Shown piece after piece: positions 49,437 to 57,686 of a stretch of DNA of 64,000 nucleotides (position 1 is its first letter; every line of letters starts with the position of its first letter). The notes beneath the pieces are model-generated. The model was not told the DNA's origin. It worked only from the letters and a program-made list of their open reading frames with translations, and did not search any database. The DNA lies in NCBI RefSeq assembly GCF_001544755.2, contig NZ_FCOF02000006.1, positions 211,736 through 275,735 of the forward strand, given 5' to 3'. The position numbers and the translations under genes are program-made. This DNA is from Caballeronia catudaia (lineage in GTDB: Bacteria > Pseudomonadota > Gammaproteobacteria > Burkholderiales > Burkholderiaceae).

Positions 49437-49994
49437 TCACTTCTTCGCGGCAACGATGTGAAACTTGATGACGACGTCGTCCGCCACGATCGACGTGTCC
49501 TTCCATTCGCCCGTTCCGACATCGAACTGGGTGCGCTTGATCGGCAGCGAGCCGTCGAAGGTTTCCGTCGCGCCCTGCTGCGTGACCGTCACCGGCACCG
49601 TGAGCGTCTGCGACTTGCCCTTGATCGTGATCTTGCCCGTGACGTTGTACTTGTTCCCGCCCGCAGGCGCGATCGCGCTGGAGACGAAGGTCGCGGTCGG
49701 GTACTTGGCCGCGTCGAACCATTCCGCGCCGCGCACCTGCTTGTTGTACTCGTCGTCGCCGAGGTCATAGCTGCCGATGTCGATCGTGATGCTCGCCGTG
49801 CCCGCTGTCGGCTTCGCCGGATCGAACGCGATCTGCGCGGTGAACTTGTTGAACTTGCCATCGGTGGGCACGTTCATCTGCTTCGACGTGGCGATCACCG
49901 TGCTCTTGCTCACGTCCACCTGCGCATGCGCGCCGGCCGCGAGAGCAAGCGAAGCTGCCGTGGCCAGCATCCAACGATTGAGTTTCACTTTCAT
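49437..49994 (-). CDS. yceI: YceI-family periplasmic protein, copy 2
   Basis: This is a diverged YceI paralogue of 185 residues. The ATG at 49994 opens MKVKLNRWMLATAASLALAA with a signal peptide cleaved after AHA. The mature barrel contains FNKFTAQIAFDPAKP, GAEWFDAAKYPTATFVSS and KYNVTGKITIKGKSQTL, and lacks the YQLDPNHT start seen in copy 1. It lies between the cytochrome b561 gene (125 bases upstream) and copy 1 (51 bases downstream). Shared transport or binding of a lipid-like redox molecule with the cytochrome is an inference from context. Confidence 0.92.
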   Translation of the reverse strand: MKVKLNRWMLATAASLALAAGAHAQVDVSKSTVIATSKQMNVPTDGKFNKFTAQIAFDPAKPTAGTASITIDIGSYDLGDDEYNKQVRGAEWFDAAKYPTATFVSSAIAPAGGNKYNVTGKITIKGKSQTLTVPVTVTQQGATETFDGSLPIKRTQFDVGTGEWKDTSIVADDVVIKFHIVAAKK

Positions 49995-50119
49995 GTGTGC
50001 CCTATTGAAACGATTCGAAACGGTTTCGATGAACAAACCGGTATTGGAAATCAAAAGAACGCAAGAACAATCAGCCGCCGGGAAACGTCCTGCCAACGGC
50101 CAAGAAACAATCGACGTAC

Positions 50120-50689
50120 TTATCGGAGAAACGGCAGCATGCGCCCGAGCAGGCCGTCCCTATCGACGAAATGGTGCTTCAGCGCCGCGAGCACGTGCAT
50201 GACCACGAAGAACAGCAGCGTGTAGTTCAGCGCCACATGCACGATGCGCAGCGTCGCCTTCAGCGCCTTGTCCGGACCGATGATCGTCGGCAACGGAAGC
50301 ACGCCGAGGTACACCACCTGAATCCCCGCGGCCGAGCTGTACAGATAGCCCGACGCGGGAATGACCAACATCAGCACATAGAGCAGGAAATGCGTGAGAT
50401 TCGCCGCGCCCTGCTGCCAGCGCGGCATGCCATCGGGCATCGGCGGCGTCGGGTGCGTCGCGCGCCAGACGAGGCGCAGCAACGCGAGCGCGAACACCGT
50501 CACGCCGATCCACTTGTGCCACGAGAAGTACTTGAGCTTCGTCGGCGTGATGCCCGGGATGTCGGTCATGATCCAGCCGAGCCAGAAGCCGCCCACGATC
50601 AACAACGCGGTCAGCCAGTGCAGGCCGATTGCCGTGGCGCCGTAGCGTTGCGCCGGCGCTGTCGCCGCGATGCGCGCACTGCTTTCCAT
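50120..50689 (-). CDS. cybB: Cytochrome b561
   Basis: This is a di-haem inner-membrane cytochrome that moves electrons between quinone and partners such as superoxide. The ATG at 50689 (MESSARIAATAP) gives 189 residues; a TTG 8 codons upstream is less likely. Four membrane helices are visible, with haem-ligand histidines in AIGLHWLTALLIVGGF, KYFSWHKWIGVTVF, NLTHFLLYVLMLVIP and LRIVHVALNYTLLFFVVMHVLAALKHHF. It is the first gene of the cybB-yceI-yceI unit, matching the yceJ-yceI pairing known from E. coli. Confidence 0.93.
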   Translation of the reverse strand: MESSARIAATAPAQRYGATAIGLHWLTALLIVGGFWLGWIMTDIPGITPTKLKYFSWHKWIGVTVFALALLRLVWRATHPTPPMPDGMPRWQQGAANLTHFLLYVLMLVIPASGYLYSSAAGIQVVYLGVLPLPTIIGPDKALKATLRIVHVALNYTLLFFVVMHVLAALKHHFVDRDGLLGRMLPFLR

Positions 50690-51146
50690 ATTGCTTTCAC
50701 CCAATGTGTTCAATGGTTTCCCTGCTTGTCATCAGCCGATGACAAGTATCCAAGGCCGCCATGCTACCTCAACGATAACGAATTGCCAGCGCACGTATGG
50801 AGGGGCTCGCAAGCACGCAGAGCCACGCCGGGCGGGGCTTTGCGGGCTTCGGGACGCGCCACGGCGCCTCGCGTGCCGCGCATGCAACGAACTATTCCAC
50901 GCGTGCAACGGTCGATGAAGCGCGAAGAGGCGGCGTGAACGGCACGGCATTCCGGCATTGATGTATTAACGAGCGGACGAGCGGTTTCATTCCGTCTGTA
51001 ACGAAGCGTCCTGTCCAATCCGTCGCCGACCCGCCATTTGATACCATGCTGCTACCCTTTGCGCTGGCCTGCTGCTTGCTAAGCTCCGTCGGAGCCGGTT
51101 CTCGCGGCGTCCGAAACATACGCTCGACACGCCTCGGGCCTCGACC
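50690..51146. other. Gene-free stretch between cybB and the pqi operon
   Basis: These 457 bases separate divergent transcription units. I see no convincing gene, repeat or RNA. Promoters for cybB and pqiA must lie here, but I could not identify clear -10/-35 pairs. Confidence 0.5.
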
Positions 51147-51824
51147 ATGAACGCGAACGAACCGGACGAACTTATCGCGTGTCACGAATGCGACGCGCTT
51201 TTTCACAAACTTGCATTGCCTCGGCGCACATCGGCCAAGTGTCCGCGCTGCGGATCGCTGCTCTATCGAAGCATCTCGTCGAACCTCGACAAGATCTCCG
51301 CGATGACGCTCGCCGCACTCGTCACGTTCGTGATCGCGCAGGGCTTTCCCATCGTCGAGCTGGACGCCAACGGTCTCACGTCGCAGACCACGCTCATCGG
51401 CGCAATCGTCGCGCTGTGGAACGAGCAGATGGAGATCATGGCGGTCCTCGTCTTCTGTTCGACGATTCTTTTCCCGCTGTGCGAGCTGATCGCGCTGCTC
51501 TACGTGCTGATTCCGCTGCGCTCGGGTTACGTGCCGCCGGGCTTGCATGCGGTCCTGCGCGCGATTCAGTTCGTGCGTCCGTGGGGAATGATCGAGGTCT
51601 TCATGCTCGGCGTGCTCGTCACGCTCGTGAAGATGGTGAGCATCGCGCGCGTGATTCCCGAGGCGGCGCTCTTCGCGTTCGGCGCGCTCACGTTGATGTT
51701 TGCGGTCGTCGTGAGCTTCGATCCGCGCGCGCTGTGGGACATCGCCGGCAGACTCGGCCCGCGCAAGGCCGTTAGCGGCACGCAGTCCGAGACCATGCGC
51801 CCCGCCACGAGGCAAAAGCAATGA
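51147..51824 (+). CDS. pqiA: PqiA half-protein 1 (paraquat-inducible protein A domain)
   Basis: The 225-residue protein corresponds to one half of E. coli PqiA, which has two repeats of about 200 residues. An N-terminal zinc-ribbon-like segment (CHECDALFHK, then CPRCGSLLYR) is followed by four membrane helices. These include MTLAALVTFVIAQGFPIVEL and EQMEIMAVLVFCSTILFP, and the last reads ALFAFGALTLMFAVVVSFDPR. It overlaps the next half by 4 bases, indicating translational coupling. PqiABC is an MCE-type system that moves phospholipids across the envelope and is induced by redox stress in enterobacteria; regulation here is not visible. Confidence 0.92.
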   Translation: MNANEPDELIACHECDALFHKLALPRRTSAKCPRCGSLLYRSISSNLDKISAMTLAALVTFVIAQGFPIVELDANGLTSQTTLIGAIVALWNEQMEIMAVLVFCSTILFPLCELIALLYVLIPLRSGYVPPGLHAVLRAIQFVRPWGMIEVFMLGVLVTLVKMVSIARVIPEAALFAFGALTLMFAVVVSFDPRALWDIAGRLGPRKAVSGTQSETMRPATRQKQ

Positions 51825-52507
51825 GCGACCCCATCGACCAGCCGGCAGGCGCCGACGCTAGCGCGCCGCAGCCGAACTACACGACAGCCTCGCGCGCGCA
51901 AGTCGTGTCGTGCCACGCGTGCGGGCTCGTGCAGCCGCTCGCGCGCACCATCGAGAAGCAGCGCTGCACGCGCTGCGACGCGGTCGTGCACCGGCGCCAT
52001 CCCGATAGCATCGCGCGCACGTGGGCGCTGCTCATCAGCGCGGCGATTCTCTATATCCCCGCGAATCTGTTTCCGATCATGCATACGTCGTCCATTCTCG
52101 GTTCCGAGGACGACACCATCATGAGCGGCGTCGCGCTCTTCTGGAACGACGGCGACTATCCGCTCGCCGCCGTGATCTTCATCGCCAGCATTCTCGTGCC
52201 GATGTTGAAGCTCGTCACGCTCAGCTTTCTCGTCATCAGCGTGCAGCGGCGATCGCAATGGCGGCCGCGTCAGCGCACGACGCTCTTTCGGATCGTCGAG
52301 GGCATCGGCCGCTGGTCGATGCTCGATGTCTTCGTGATCACGCTCACCATCGCGCTAGTGCGCTTCAAGTCGCTCGCCGTCATCACGCCAGGCCCCGGCG
52401 CGCTCGCGTTCGCATCGGTCGTCGTGCTGACGATGATCGCGTCCATGCAATTCGACCCGCGCCTCATCTGGGACAACATAGAACCGTCAGGAAAGAAATA
52501 TGACTAG
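51821..52507 (+). CDS. pqiA: PqiA half-protein 2 (paraquat-inducible protein A domain)
   Basis: This second PqiA half has 228 residues with its own zinc-ribbon-like pair (CHACGLVQPL and CTRCDAVVHR) and four membrane helices. These include TWALLISAAILYIPANLFPIM and AVIFIASILVPMLKLVTLSF. It overlaps half 1 by 4 bases and pqiB by 8 bases. The two halves are not identical and would form a PqiA-like unit by pairing. The reading frames differ, so this is a true two-gene arrangement and not one interrupted gene. Confidence 0.92.
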   Translation: MSDPIDQPAGADASAPQPNYTTASRAQVVSCHACGLVQPLARTIEKQRCTRCDAVVHRRHPDSIARTWALLISAAILYIPANLFPIMHTSSILGSEDDTIMSGVALFWNDGDYPLAAVIFIASILVPMLKLVTLSFLVISVQRRSQWRPRQRTTLFRIVEGIGRWSMLDVFVITLTIALVRFKSLAVITPGPGALAFASVVVLTMIASMQFDPRLIWDNIEPSGKKYD

Positions 52508-54182
52508 TGCCCAAGGTCCGAACGACCCGAAGCAGCCCGCGCCGCCGTCCGGAAACGGCGACGCAGGCGACAAAGGCAAAGGCGGCGGACTGCCGCCGAA
52601 TCTCCCGGAGCCCGTAATCGAGCCGCGCAGCCGCTGGCTGCCCTCGCTCGTGTGGGTTATTCCGCTCGTCGCGGCGCTGATCGGCGTGATTCTCGTCGTG
52701 AAGACGGTGTCGAGCCGCGGACCGACCATCACCATCAGCTTTGTCTCCGCGGAAGGCCTCGAGCCCGGCAAGACCAAGGTGAAGTTCAAGGACGTCGATA
52801 TCGGCACGGTCAAGACCATCACGTTGTCGAAGGATCATTCGCGCGTGCTCGTCGACGTGCTGCTCACGAAGGAAGCCACCGACTTCGCCGTGAAGGACAC
52901 GCGCTTCTGGGTCGTGCGTCCGCGCGTGGCGGCGAGCGGCGTGAGCGGTTTGTCGACGCTTCTGTCCGGCGCATACATCGGCGTCGATGCGGGCAGATCG
53001 ACCGACGACCAGACGCATTTCGTCGGCCTCGAAGGGCCGCCCGGCGTCACCGGCGACCAGAAGGGCCACACCTTCACGCTGCATGGCGAATCGCTCGGCT
53101 CGCTCGATATCGGCTCGCCGGTATATTACCGGCGCGTGCAGGTGGGCCAGGTCGTCGGGTTTTCGCTCGACAAGGACGGCACCGGCGTCACGCTGCAGGT
53201 GTTCGTCACCGCGCCGTACGATCAGTACGTCGGCACCAATTCGCGATGGTGGCATGCGAGCGGCGTCGATCTGCGGCTCGATTCGAGCGGCTTCACGCTC
53301 AACACGCAATCGCTCACGACCGTCGTGCTGGGCGGCATCGCGTTCCAGACGCCGCCCAACCAGCAGTCGGGGCCACAGGCGCAGAACAACACGACCTTCC
53401 GTCTCGCCGGCGATCAGTCCGACGCGATGCGCGATCCCGACGGCCAGGCCGTGCACGTCGTGATGAATTTCAATCAGTCGCTGCGCGGGCTCTCGGTCGG
53501 CGCTCCGGTCGATTTCCGCGGCATCGTGCTCGGTCAGGTGACAGGCATCGGCGTGCAATACGATCAGAAATCGCGTTCGTTCAGAATGCCGGTCACGATC
53601 GATCTCTATCCGGACCGGCTCGGCAGGCGCGCGAAGCAGGTGCTCCCGGAACAGGGCACCCAGGCGAGCCAGGACCTGTTGCAAATGCTCGTGAATCGCG
53701 GCCTGCGCGCGCAGTTGCGCACCGGCAACCTGTTGACGAGCCAGTTGTATGTCGCGCTCGACTTCTTCCCGAAGGCGCCGGCCGTCAAGGTGAACGGCAC
53801 TGCGGATCCGCTCGAATTTCCCACTGTGCCGAACACGCTCGACGAACTTCAACTGCAGATCGCGGATATCGCTCGCAAGATCGACAAGATTCCGTTCGAC
53901 GAGATCGGCACGAACCTGAACGGCTCGCTGAAGAACGCAAACGCGCTGTTCGACCGCCTCGACAAGGAAGTCATGCCGGAGATGCGAGACACGCTCACGC
54001 AGGCGAAGCAGACCTTCGGCGAAGCGCGATCGACGCTGCAGCAGGACTCGCCGTTGCAATCGGACGTGCATCAGGCGTTGCAGGAACTCACGCGCACGCT
54101 TCAATCGCTCAATTCGCTCGCCGATTATCTGGAGCGCCATCCGGAATCGCTCGTGCGTGGTAAATCGGGAGACAAACCATGA
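52500..54182 (+). CDS. pqiB: MCE-domain protein PqiB
   Basis: PqiB is the periplasmic tunnel of the Pqi lipid-transport system. The 560-residue protein has a short proline-rich cytoplasmic start, one membrane anchor (LPSLVWVIPLVAALIGVILVV, about 42-62) and three MCE domains. Their starts are visible near TISFVSAEGLEPGKTKVKFKDVDIGTVKTI, FTLHGESLGSLDIGSPVYYRRVQVGQVVGF and VHVVMNFNQSLRGLSVGAPVDFRGIVLGQV. A C-terminal coiled coil of about 110 residues follows. It overlaps pqiA half 2 and pqiC, so the operon is tightly coupled. Confidence 0.95.
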   Translation: MTSAQGPNDPKQPAPPSGNGDAGDKGKGGGLPPNLPEPVIEPRSRWLPSLVWVIPLVAALIGVILVVKTVSSRGPTITISFVSAEGLEPGKTKVKFKDVDIGTVKTITLSKDHSRVLVDVLLTKEATDFAVKDTRFWVVRPRVAASGVSGLSTLLSGAYIGVDAGRSTDDQTHFVGLEGPPGVTGDQKGHTFTLHGESLGSLDIGSPVYYRRVQVGQVVGFSLDKDGTGVTLQVFVTAPYDQYVGTNSRWWHASGVDLRLDSSGFTLNTQSLTTVVLGGIAFQTPPNQQSGPQAQNNTTFRLAGDQSDAMRDPDGQAVHVVMNFNQSLRGLSVGAPVDFRGIVLGQVTGIGVQYDQKSRSFRMPVTIDLYPDRLGRRAKQVLPEQGTQASQDLLQMLVNRGLRAQLRTGNLLTSQLYVALDFFPKAPAVKVNGTADPLEFPTVPNTLDELQLQIADIARKIDKIPFDEIGTNLNGSLKNANALFDRLDKEVMPEMRDTLTQAKQTFGEARSTLQQDSPLQSDVHQALQELTRTLQSLNSLADYLERHPESLVRGKSGDKP

Positions 54183-54883
54183 AGTTCGGCTCGTTGATAA
54201 CGACCTTGGGCGCGGCGGCGGTGCTCGCCGCCTGCGCCTCGCCGACGAGCCGTTTCTATACGCTCGGCAGCAGTGACGCGCGGCCCGTGTCGTCCGCGCC
54301 GGCTTCGTTCTATTTCGAGCTTGCGCCCGTGGACATGCCGCAGCAGGTCGCGAAAAATCAGTTGGTGGTGCAGACGAGCCCCGCGCAGGTGCGCGTGCTG
54401 GAAGAAGAGCGCTGGGCATCGCTGCCCGGCGACGAAGTGCGTCGCGCGCTATCGGCCGATCTCACGCAGCAACTGGGTGCGATCGATGTCTACGGCACGC
54501 CGCATCCGGACGCGGTGCCGGTCTATCGCGTGAAGGTGAACGTGCAGCGCTTCGAATCCTGGCCGGATTCGCAAGCCGTGATCGACGCGGTGTGGAGCGT
54601 GCGCGCCGCCGGATCGGACACTGTGCTGACCTGCCGGACCGTCGCGCAGGAACGCGTAGGCTCGGGCTACGACGCGCTCGTGGATGGCCATCGCAAGGCC
54701 GTCGACGAACTCGCGTCGGCGATCTCCGCAGGCGTGCGCAGCCTGGGCTCGCTGCCGCGCACGACAGCGAGCGCGCCCGCCGCGGTCGCGAAGGGCAAGA
54801 GTGGCGCGGTCACGAAGCCAGCGTCCGTGCCGGTGCTGCCGTGCCCTGCCGCAAGCGCCGCGACGACGGCCAGCGCGCCATGA
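54179..54883 (+). CDS. pqiC: Outer-membrane lipoprotein PqiC
   Basis: PqiC caps the PqiB tube at the outer membrane. The 234-residue protein starts MKFGSLITTLGAAAVLAACA with a lipobox LAAC. Then comes SPTSRFYTLGSSD and an ABC-type-transport-auxiliary (DUF330) domain with RALSADLTQQLGAIDVYGTP. The C-terminal 50 residues are low-complexity Ala/Thr/Ser. It overlaps pqiB by 4 bases and ends the operon. Confidence 0.93.
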   Translation: MKFGSLITTLGAAAVLAACASPTSRFYTLGSSDARPVSSAPASFYFELAPVDMPQQVAKNQLVVQTSPAQVRVLEEERWASLPGDEVRRALSADLTQQLGAIDVYGTPHPDAVPVYRVKVNVQRFESWPDSQAVIDAVWSVRAAGSDTVLTCRTVAQERVGSGYDALVDGHRKAVDELASAISAGVRSLGSLPRTTASAPAAVAKGKSGAVTKPASVPVLPCPAASAATTASAP

Positions 54884-55035
54884 TCCGCGCCGCGCCCGGC
54901 ATCGCGCCGGGCGCGGCGTCTCATGTTGTGGGCAGGCGACATTGTCGTCTGCCTCCATCTCTAAATTGCCGATGGTTCGTGCGCGCCCGGTTAAGATCGT
55001 CGTCGCCCGCATTCCGAATCAACAGCGAAGAATAG

Positions 55036-55647
55036 ATGATGAAACTGATCGGTTCGCACCCCAGCCCGTTCGTCCGCAAGGTACGAATCGTCATGGCGGA
55101 AAAGAAAATCGATTGCGAACTGGTGCTCGAGGACGTCTGGGCATCCGATTCGAAGATTCACGATTACAACCCGCTCGGCAAAGTGCCCTGCCTCATTCTC
55201 GACGACGGCGAAGCGGTATTCGATTCGCGCGTCATCTGCGAGTACGTGGACACGCTCACCCCGGTCGGCAAGCTCTTGCCGCAGGAGCGGCGCGAGCGCA
55301 CCGAAGTGCGTTGCTGGGAAGCGCTCGCCGACGGCATGCTCGATGCCGCCGTGCTGATCCGGCTCGAAGGCGTGGTGCGCGAAGAGGCGCACCGCAGCGA
55401 AAAGTGGACGGCGCGTCAGCATCGCAAGGTGGAAGACGGCTTGCGCGCGATGGCGCGCGGCCTCGGCTCGAAGCAATGGTGCTCGGCGAACCGCTTCACG
55501 CTCGCGGACATCGCGTGCGGCTGCACGCTCGGCTATCTCGACTTCCGCATGCCGGATCTGAACTGGCGCGACGCACATCCGAATCTCGACAAATACTTCG
55601 CGCGCATTTCGCAGCGCCCGTCGTTCATCGATACCGCCCCCGCCTGA
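55036..55647 (+). CDS. Glutathione S-transferase family protein
   Basis: The 203-residue protein has the thioredoxin-like N-terminal fold (MKLIGSHPSPFVRKVRIVMAEKKID, with a Ser in the usual nucleophile region) and the cis-proline region NPLGKVPCLILDDG. EAVFDSRVICEYVD and an all-helical C-terminal half with FTLADIACGCTLGYLDFR follow. The substrate is unknown. It is a single gene between the pqi operon and a convergent hydrolase. Two ATGs are adjacent at the start and either may be used. Confidence 0.92.
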   Translation: MMKLIGSHPSPFVRKVRIVMAEKKIDCELVLEDVWASDSKIHDYNPLGKVPCLILDDGEAVFDSRVICEYVDTLTPVGKLLPQERRERTEVRCWEALADGMLDAAVLIRLEGVVREEAHRSEKWTARQHRKVEDGLRAMARGLGSKQWCSANRFTLADIACGCTLGYLDFRMPDLNWRDAHPNLDKYFARISQRPSFIDTAPA

Positions 55648-55695
55648 GCCGCACGACGATGCGCTCCCGCACGCGGCGGGAGCGTCGTCTCACGC

Positions 55696-56730
55696 TTACT
55701 TCTTCAGCGCGGCTTTGAGCGTCGCGTTCGCCTGATCGATGGCCGCACGCGTTGCGGGCGTGTCGGCCAGCGCGTTGAGCATCACGAAGTCGTGGATCGT
55801 GCCGTTGTAACGCACCGACGTGACCGGCACGCCGGCCTGCGTCAGCTTGCGCGCATATGCCTCGCCTTCGTCGCGCAGCACGTCGTTTTCGTCGGTGATG
55901 ACGAGCGCGGGCGGCAATCCCTTCAATTCATCGAGGCTCGCGCGCAGCGGCGATGCGGTGACCTTCGCGCGGTCGGCAGCGTTCGGCGCGTAGGCGTCCC
56001 AGAACCACTTCATCGCGTCGCGCGTGAGCCACGGGCCGTTCGCGAACTGGGTGTACGAGGCATCATCGAAACTGGCGTCCGTCACCGGATAGAACAAGAC
56101 TTGCGCGCGCAGCTTCGGGCCGCCGCGTTCTTTCGCGAGCAGCGTGACGGCCGCCGTCATGTTGCCGCCGACGCTGTCGCCCGCCACCGCCATGCGCGAC
56201 GCATCGACGTTGAATTCGCGCGCGTGGTCAGCGACGTAGCGCGTCGCCGCGTATGCCTGTTCGATCGGCACCGGATATTTCGTTTCCGGCGAGCGGTCAT
56301 AATCAACGAACACGACCTCCGCCTGCGCGCCGTTAGCGATTTCGCGCACGAGGCGATCATGTGTGTCTTTATCGCCGAGCACCCAGCCGCCGCCGTGGAA
56401 GTACATGACGACCGGCAGCGCGCCCTTCGCGTGTTCGGGCCGCACGATGCGCAGCGCGATCTTTCCGGTCGGTCCGGCTTCGATCACGCGATCCTCGACC
56501 TTCGCTGCCTGTTTTTTTATCGGCTGCGCTTGAGCGCCGGCAAGCACGTTGCGCGCGTCCGCAGGCGAGAGCGTGTAAATCGGCGGTGCGTTCTTCGCGG
56601 CGAGAGCGTCGATGAATTGTTGCGTTACTGGTTCGAGGACGGGCGCGGCGGTTTCCGCATGCGCGGCCGGCTGCGTCAACACGGCAGTTGCAACGGCGGT
56701 TAAGATGGCGGCGGCTTTGAGCTTTTTCAT
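55696..56730 (-). CDS. Exported alpha/beta hydrolase, hormone-sensitive lipase type
   Basis: The ATG at 56730, preceded by GGAG, opens MKKLKAAAILTAVATAVLTQ, a signal peptide cleaved after AHA; total 344 residues. The HSL-family esterase motifs are VVMYFHGGGWVLGDKDTHD (oxyanion HGGG), AVAGDSVGGNMTAAV (nucleophile Ser), DENDVLRDEGEAY (Asp) and GTIHDFVML (His). It is probably a secreted or periplasmic esterase of unknown substrate. A TetR-type operator lies 44-59 bases upstream of the ATG, and the tetR gene lies just upstream on the same strand. Confidence 0.9.
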   Translation of the reverse strand: MKKLKAAAILTAVATAVLTQPAAHAETAAPVLEPVTQQFIDALAAKNAPPIYTLSPADARNVLAGAQAQPIKKQAAKVEDRVIEAGPTGKIALRIVRPEHAKGALPVVMYFHGGGWVLGDKDTHDRLVREIANGAQAEVVFVDYDRSPETKYPVPIEQAYAATRYVADHAREFNVDASRMAVAGDSVGGNMTAAVTLLAKERGGPKLRAQVLFYPVTDASFDDASYTQFANGPWLTRDAMKWFWDAYAPNAADRAKVTASPLRASLDELKGLPPALVITDENDVLRDEGEAYARKLTQAGVPVTSVRYNGTIHDFVMLNALADTPATRAAIDQANATLKAALKK

Positions 56731-56773
56731 TGAGGCACTCCTTTTCTCAGTCAAGTTTGAACATTCGAATACA

Positions 56774-56789
56774 TCTACTACTAGATAGA
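56774..56789 (-). promoter_or_regulatory. TetR operator upstream of the hydrolase
   Basis: TCTACTACTAGATAGA differs at only two bases from the operator in the tetR promoter at 57569-57584. It lies 44 bases before the hydrolase start. The near-identity of two 16-base boxes in one locus is strong evidence of a shared repressor. Confidence 0.7.
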
Positions 56790-56907
56790 TAAATCATCAC
56801 GCTTGAAACAAATAACGTGCGATCTGGAGCATTTGCGCTTCGGAGAAGCCGAATCGACTGATGGAACTGGCAACCGAGCAATCGGCAGCTTTAACCGCCA
56901 AAATCTA

Positions 56908-56923
56908 TCTACCCAAAGGTAGA
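56908..56923. promoter_or_regulatory. Additional palindrome upstream of the hydrolase
   Basis: TCTACC-CAAA-GGTAGA is a perfect 6-base palindrome that begins and ends like the two TetR operators but differs in the centre. It lies about 180 bases before the hydrolase. It may be an auxiliary binding site. Confidence 0.4.
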
Positions 56924-56973
56924 TTTTCAAACGCTAATTCACTCGATTTACACAAGGTTATCCACAGGGTTGC

Positions 56974-57531
56974 CTACCGGCGTACAGCGTTCGCGACTTC
57001 TTCCAGCCGTGTACGCGTCTGAAACAGGCGGCAGGCGAGCAAACTGCCCTGAAACGCCGCGTACAGCGTGCGCGCCGCGGCTTCGGGATTTTTGCCGGCG
57101 TCGAGCGTGTCCTGCGCCTCGCCTTCCGCGAGCACTTTCGCCAGCCAGTTCTCGTTCGCCTTGTAGAACGACTGCACCGCGTGCCGCACCCTTTCGGGTA
57201 ACGATTCGATGTCGGCCGCAAGCATGCCGCACAGGCAAATCTGGTTACCCCCGCCGATAATCCGCCCGAATAGCTTTGTGTATCGATCGAGCTTCTTGTC
57301 GGCCGGCGCGGAGCTGTCGATCGCGTATATCGACGACATTACGTCCGCGCTGTACGCGTTCACCGCTTCGAGCGCGAGGTCTTCCTTGGTCGGAAAGTAA
57401 TAGTGAATGCTCGATGTCTTCACGCCCACCAGTTCGGACAAGTCGCGGTAGCTGAAACCGTTGTAGCCGCGCGTCATCAACAGCGTTTGAGCGTGGTCCA
57501 GCAGCGCCTCGCGTACGGTGTTCCTATCCAT
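56974..57531 (-). CDS. TetR/AcrR-family transcriptional repressor
   Basis: The ATG at 57531 (MDRNTVREALLDHAQ) gives 185 residues. The N-terminal TetR helix-turn-helix shows MTRGYNGFSYRDLSELVGVKTSSIHYYFPTKEDLALE. The ligand-binding half contains GGGNQICLCGMLAADIESLPERVR. I infer that it represses itself and the downstream exported hydrolase, because nearly identical palindromes lie in both upstream regions. The ligand is unknown. Confidence 0.9.
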   Translation of the reverse strand: MDRNTVREALLDHAQTLLMTRGYNGFSYRDLSELVGVKTSSIHYYFPTKEDLALEAVNAYSADVMSSIYAIDSSAPADKKLDRYTKLFGRIIGGGNQICLCGMLAADIESLPERVRHAVQSFYKANENWLAKVLAEGEAQDTLDAGKNPEAAARTLYAAFQGSLLACRLFQTRTRLEEVANAVRR

Positions 57532-57562
57532 TTCCGTGATTGTCCCTGCATTCGATATGCGT

Positions 57563-57591
57563 AATTTATCTATCACTAGATAGACGGTCAA
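57563..57591 (-). promoter_or_regulatory. tetR promoter with embedded operator
   Basis: On the minus strand, TTGACC (57586-57591) and TAAATT (57563-57568) are separated by exactly 17 bases. The palindrome TCTATC-ACTA-GATAGA (57569-57584, plus-strand reading) fills this spacer almost completely. A repressor bound there would block RNA polymerase, which fits autoregulation. Confidence 0.8.
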
Positions 57592-57628
57592 GCGCTTGTA
57601 TCAAAAAAGTTTTTATCGGCTCGATAGG

Positions 57629-57660
57629 AAAAAGATAAGCCCCGACCGAAGTCAGGGCTC
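57629..57660 (-). terminator. Intrinsic terminator after mnmA
   Basis: Read on the minus strand, AGCCCTGAC and GTCGGGGCT pair with one wobble around a TTCG-type loop, followed by TATCTTTTT. It lies about 27 bases after the mnmA stop codon. Confidence 0.75.
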
Positions 57661-57686
57661 GTAGCGTTCGAATGCTATCGGAGAAG

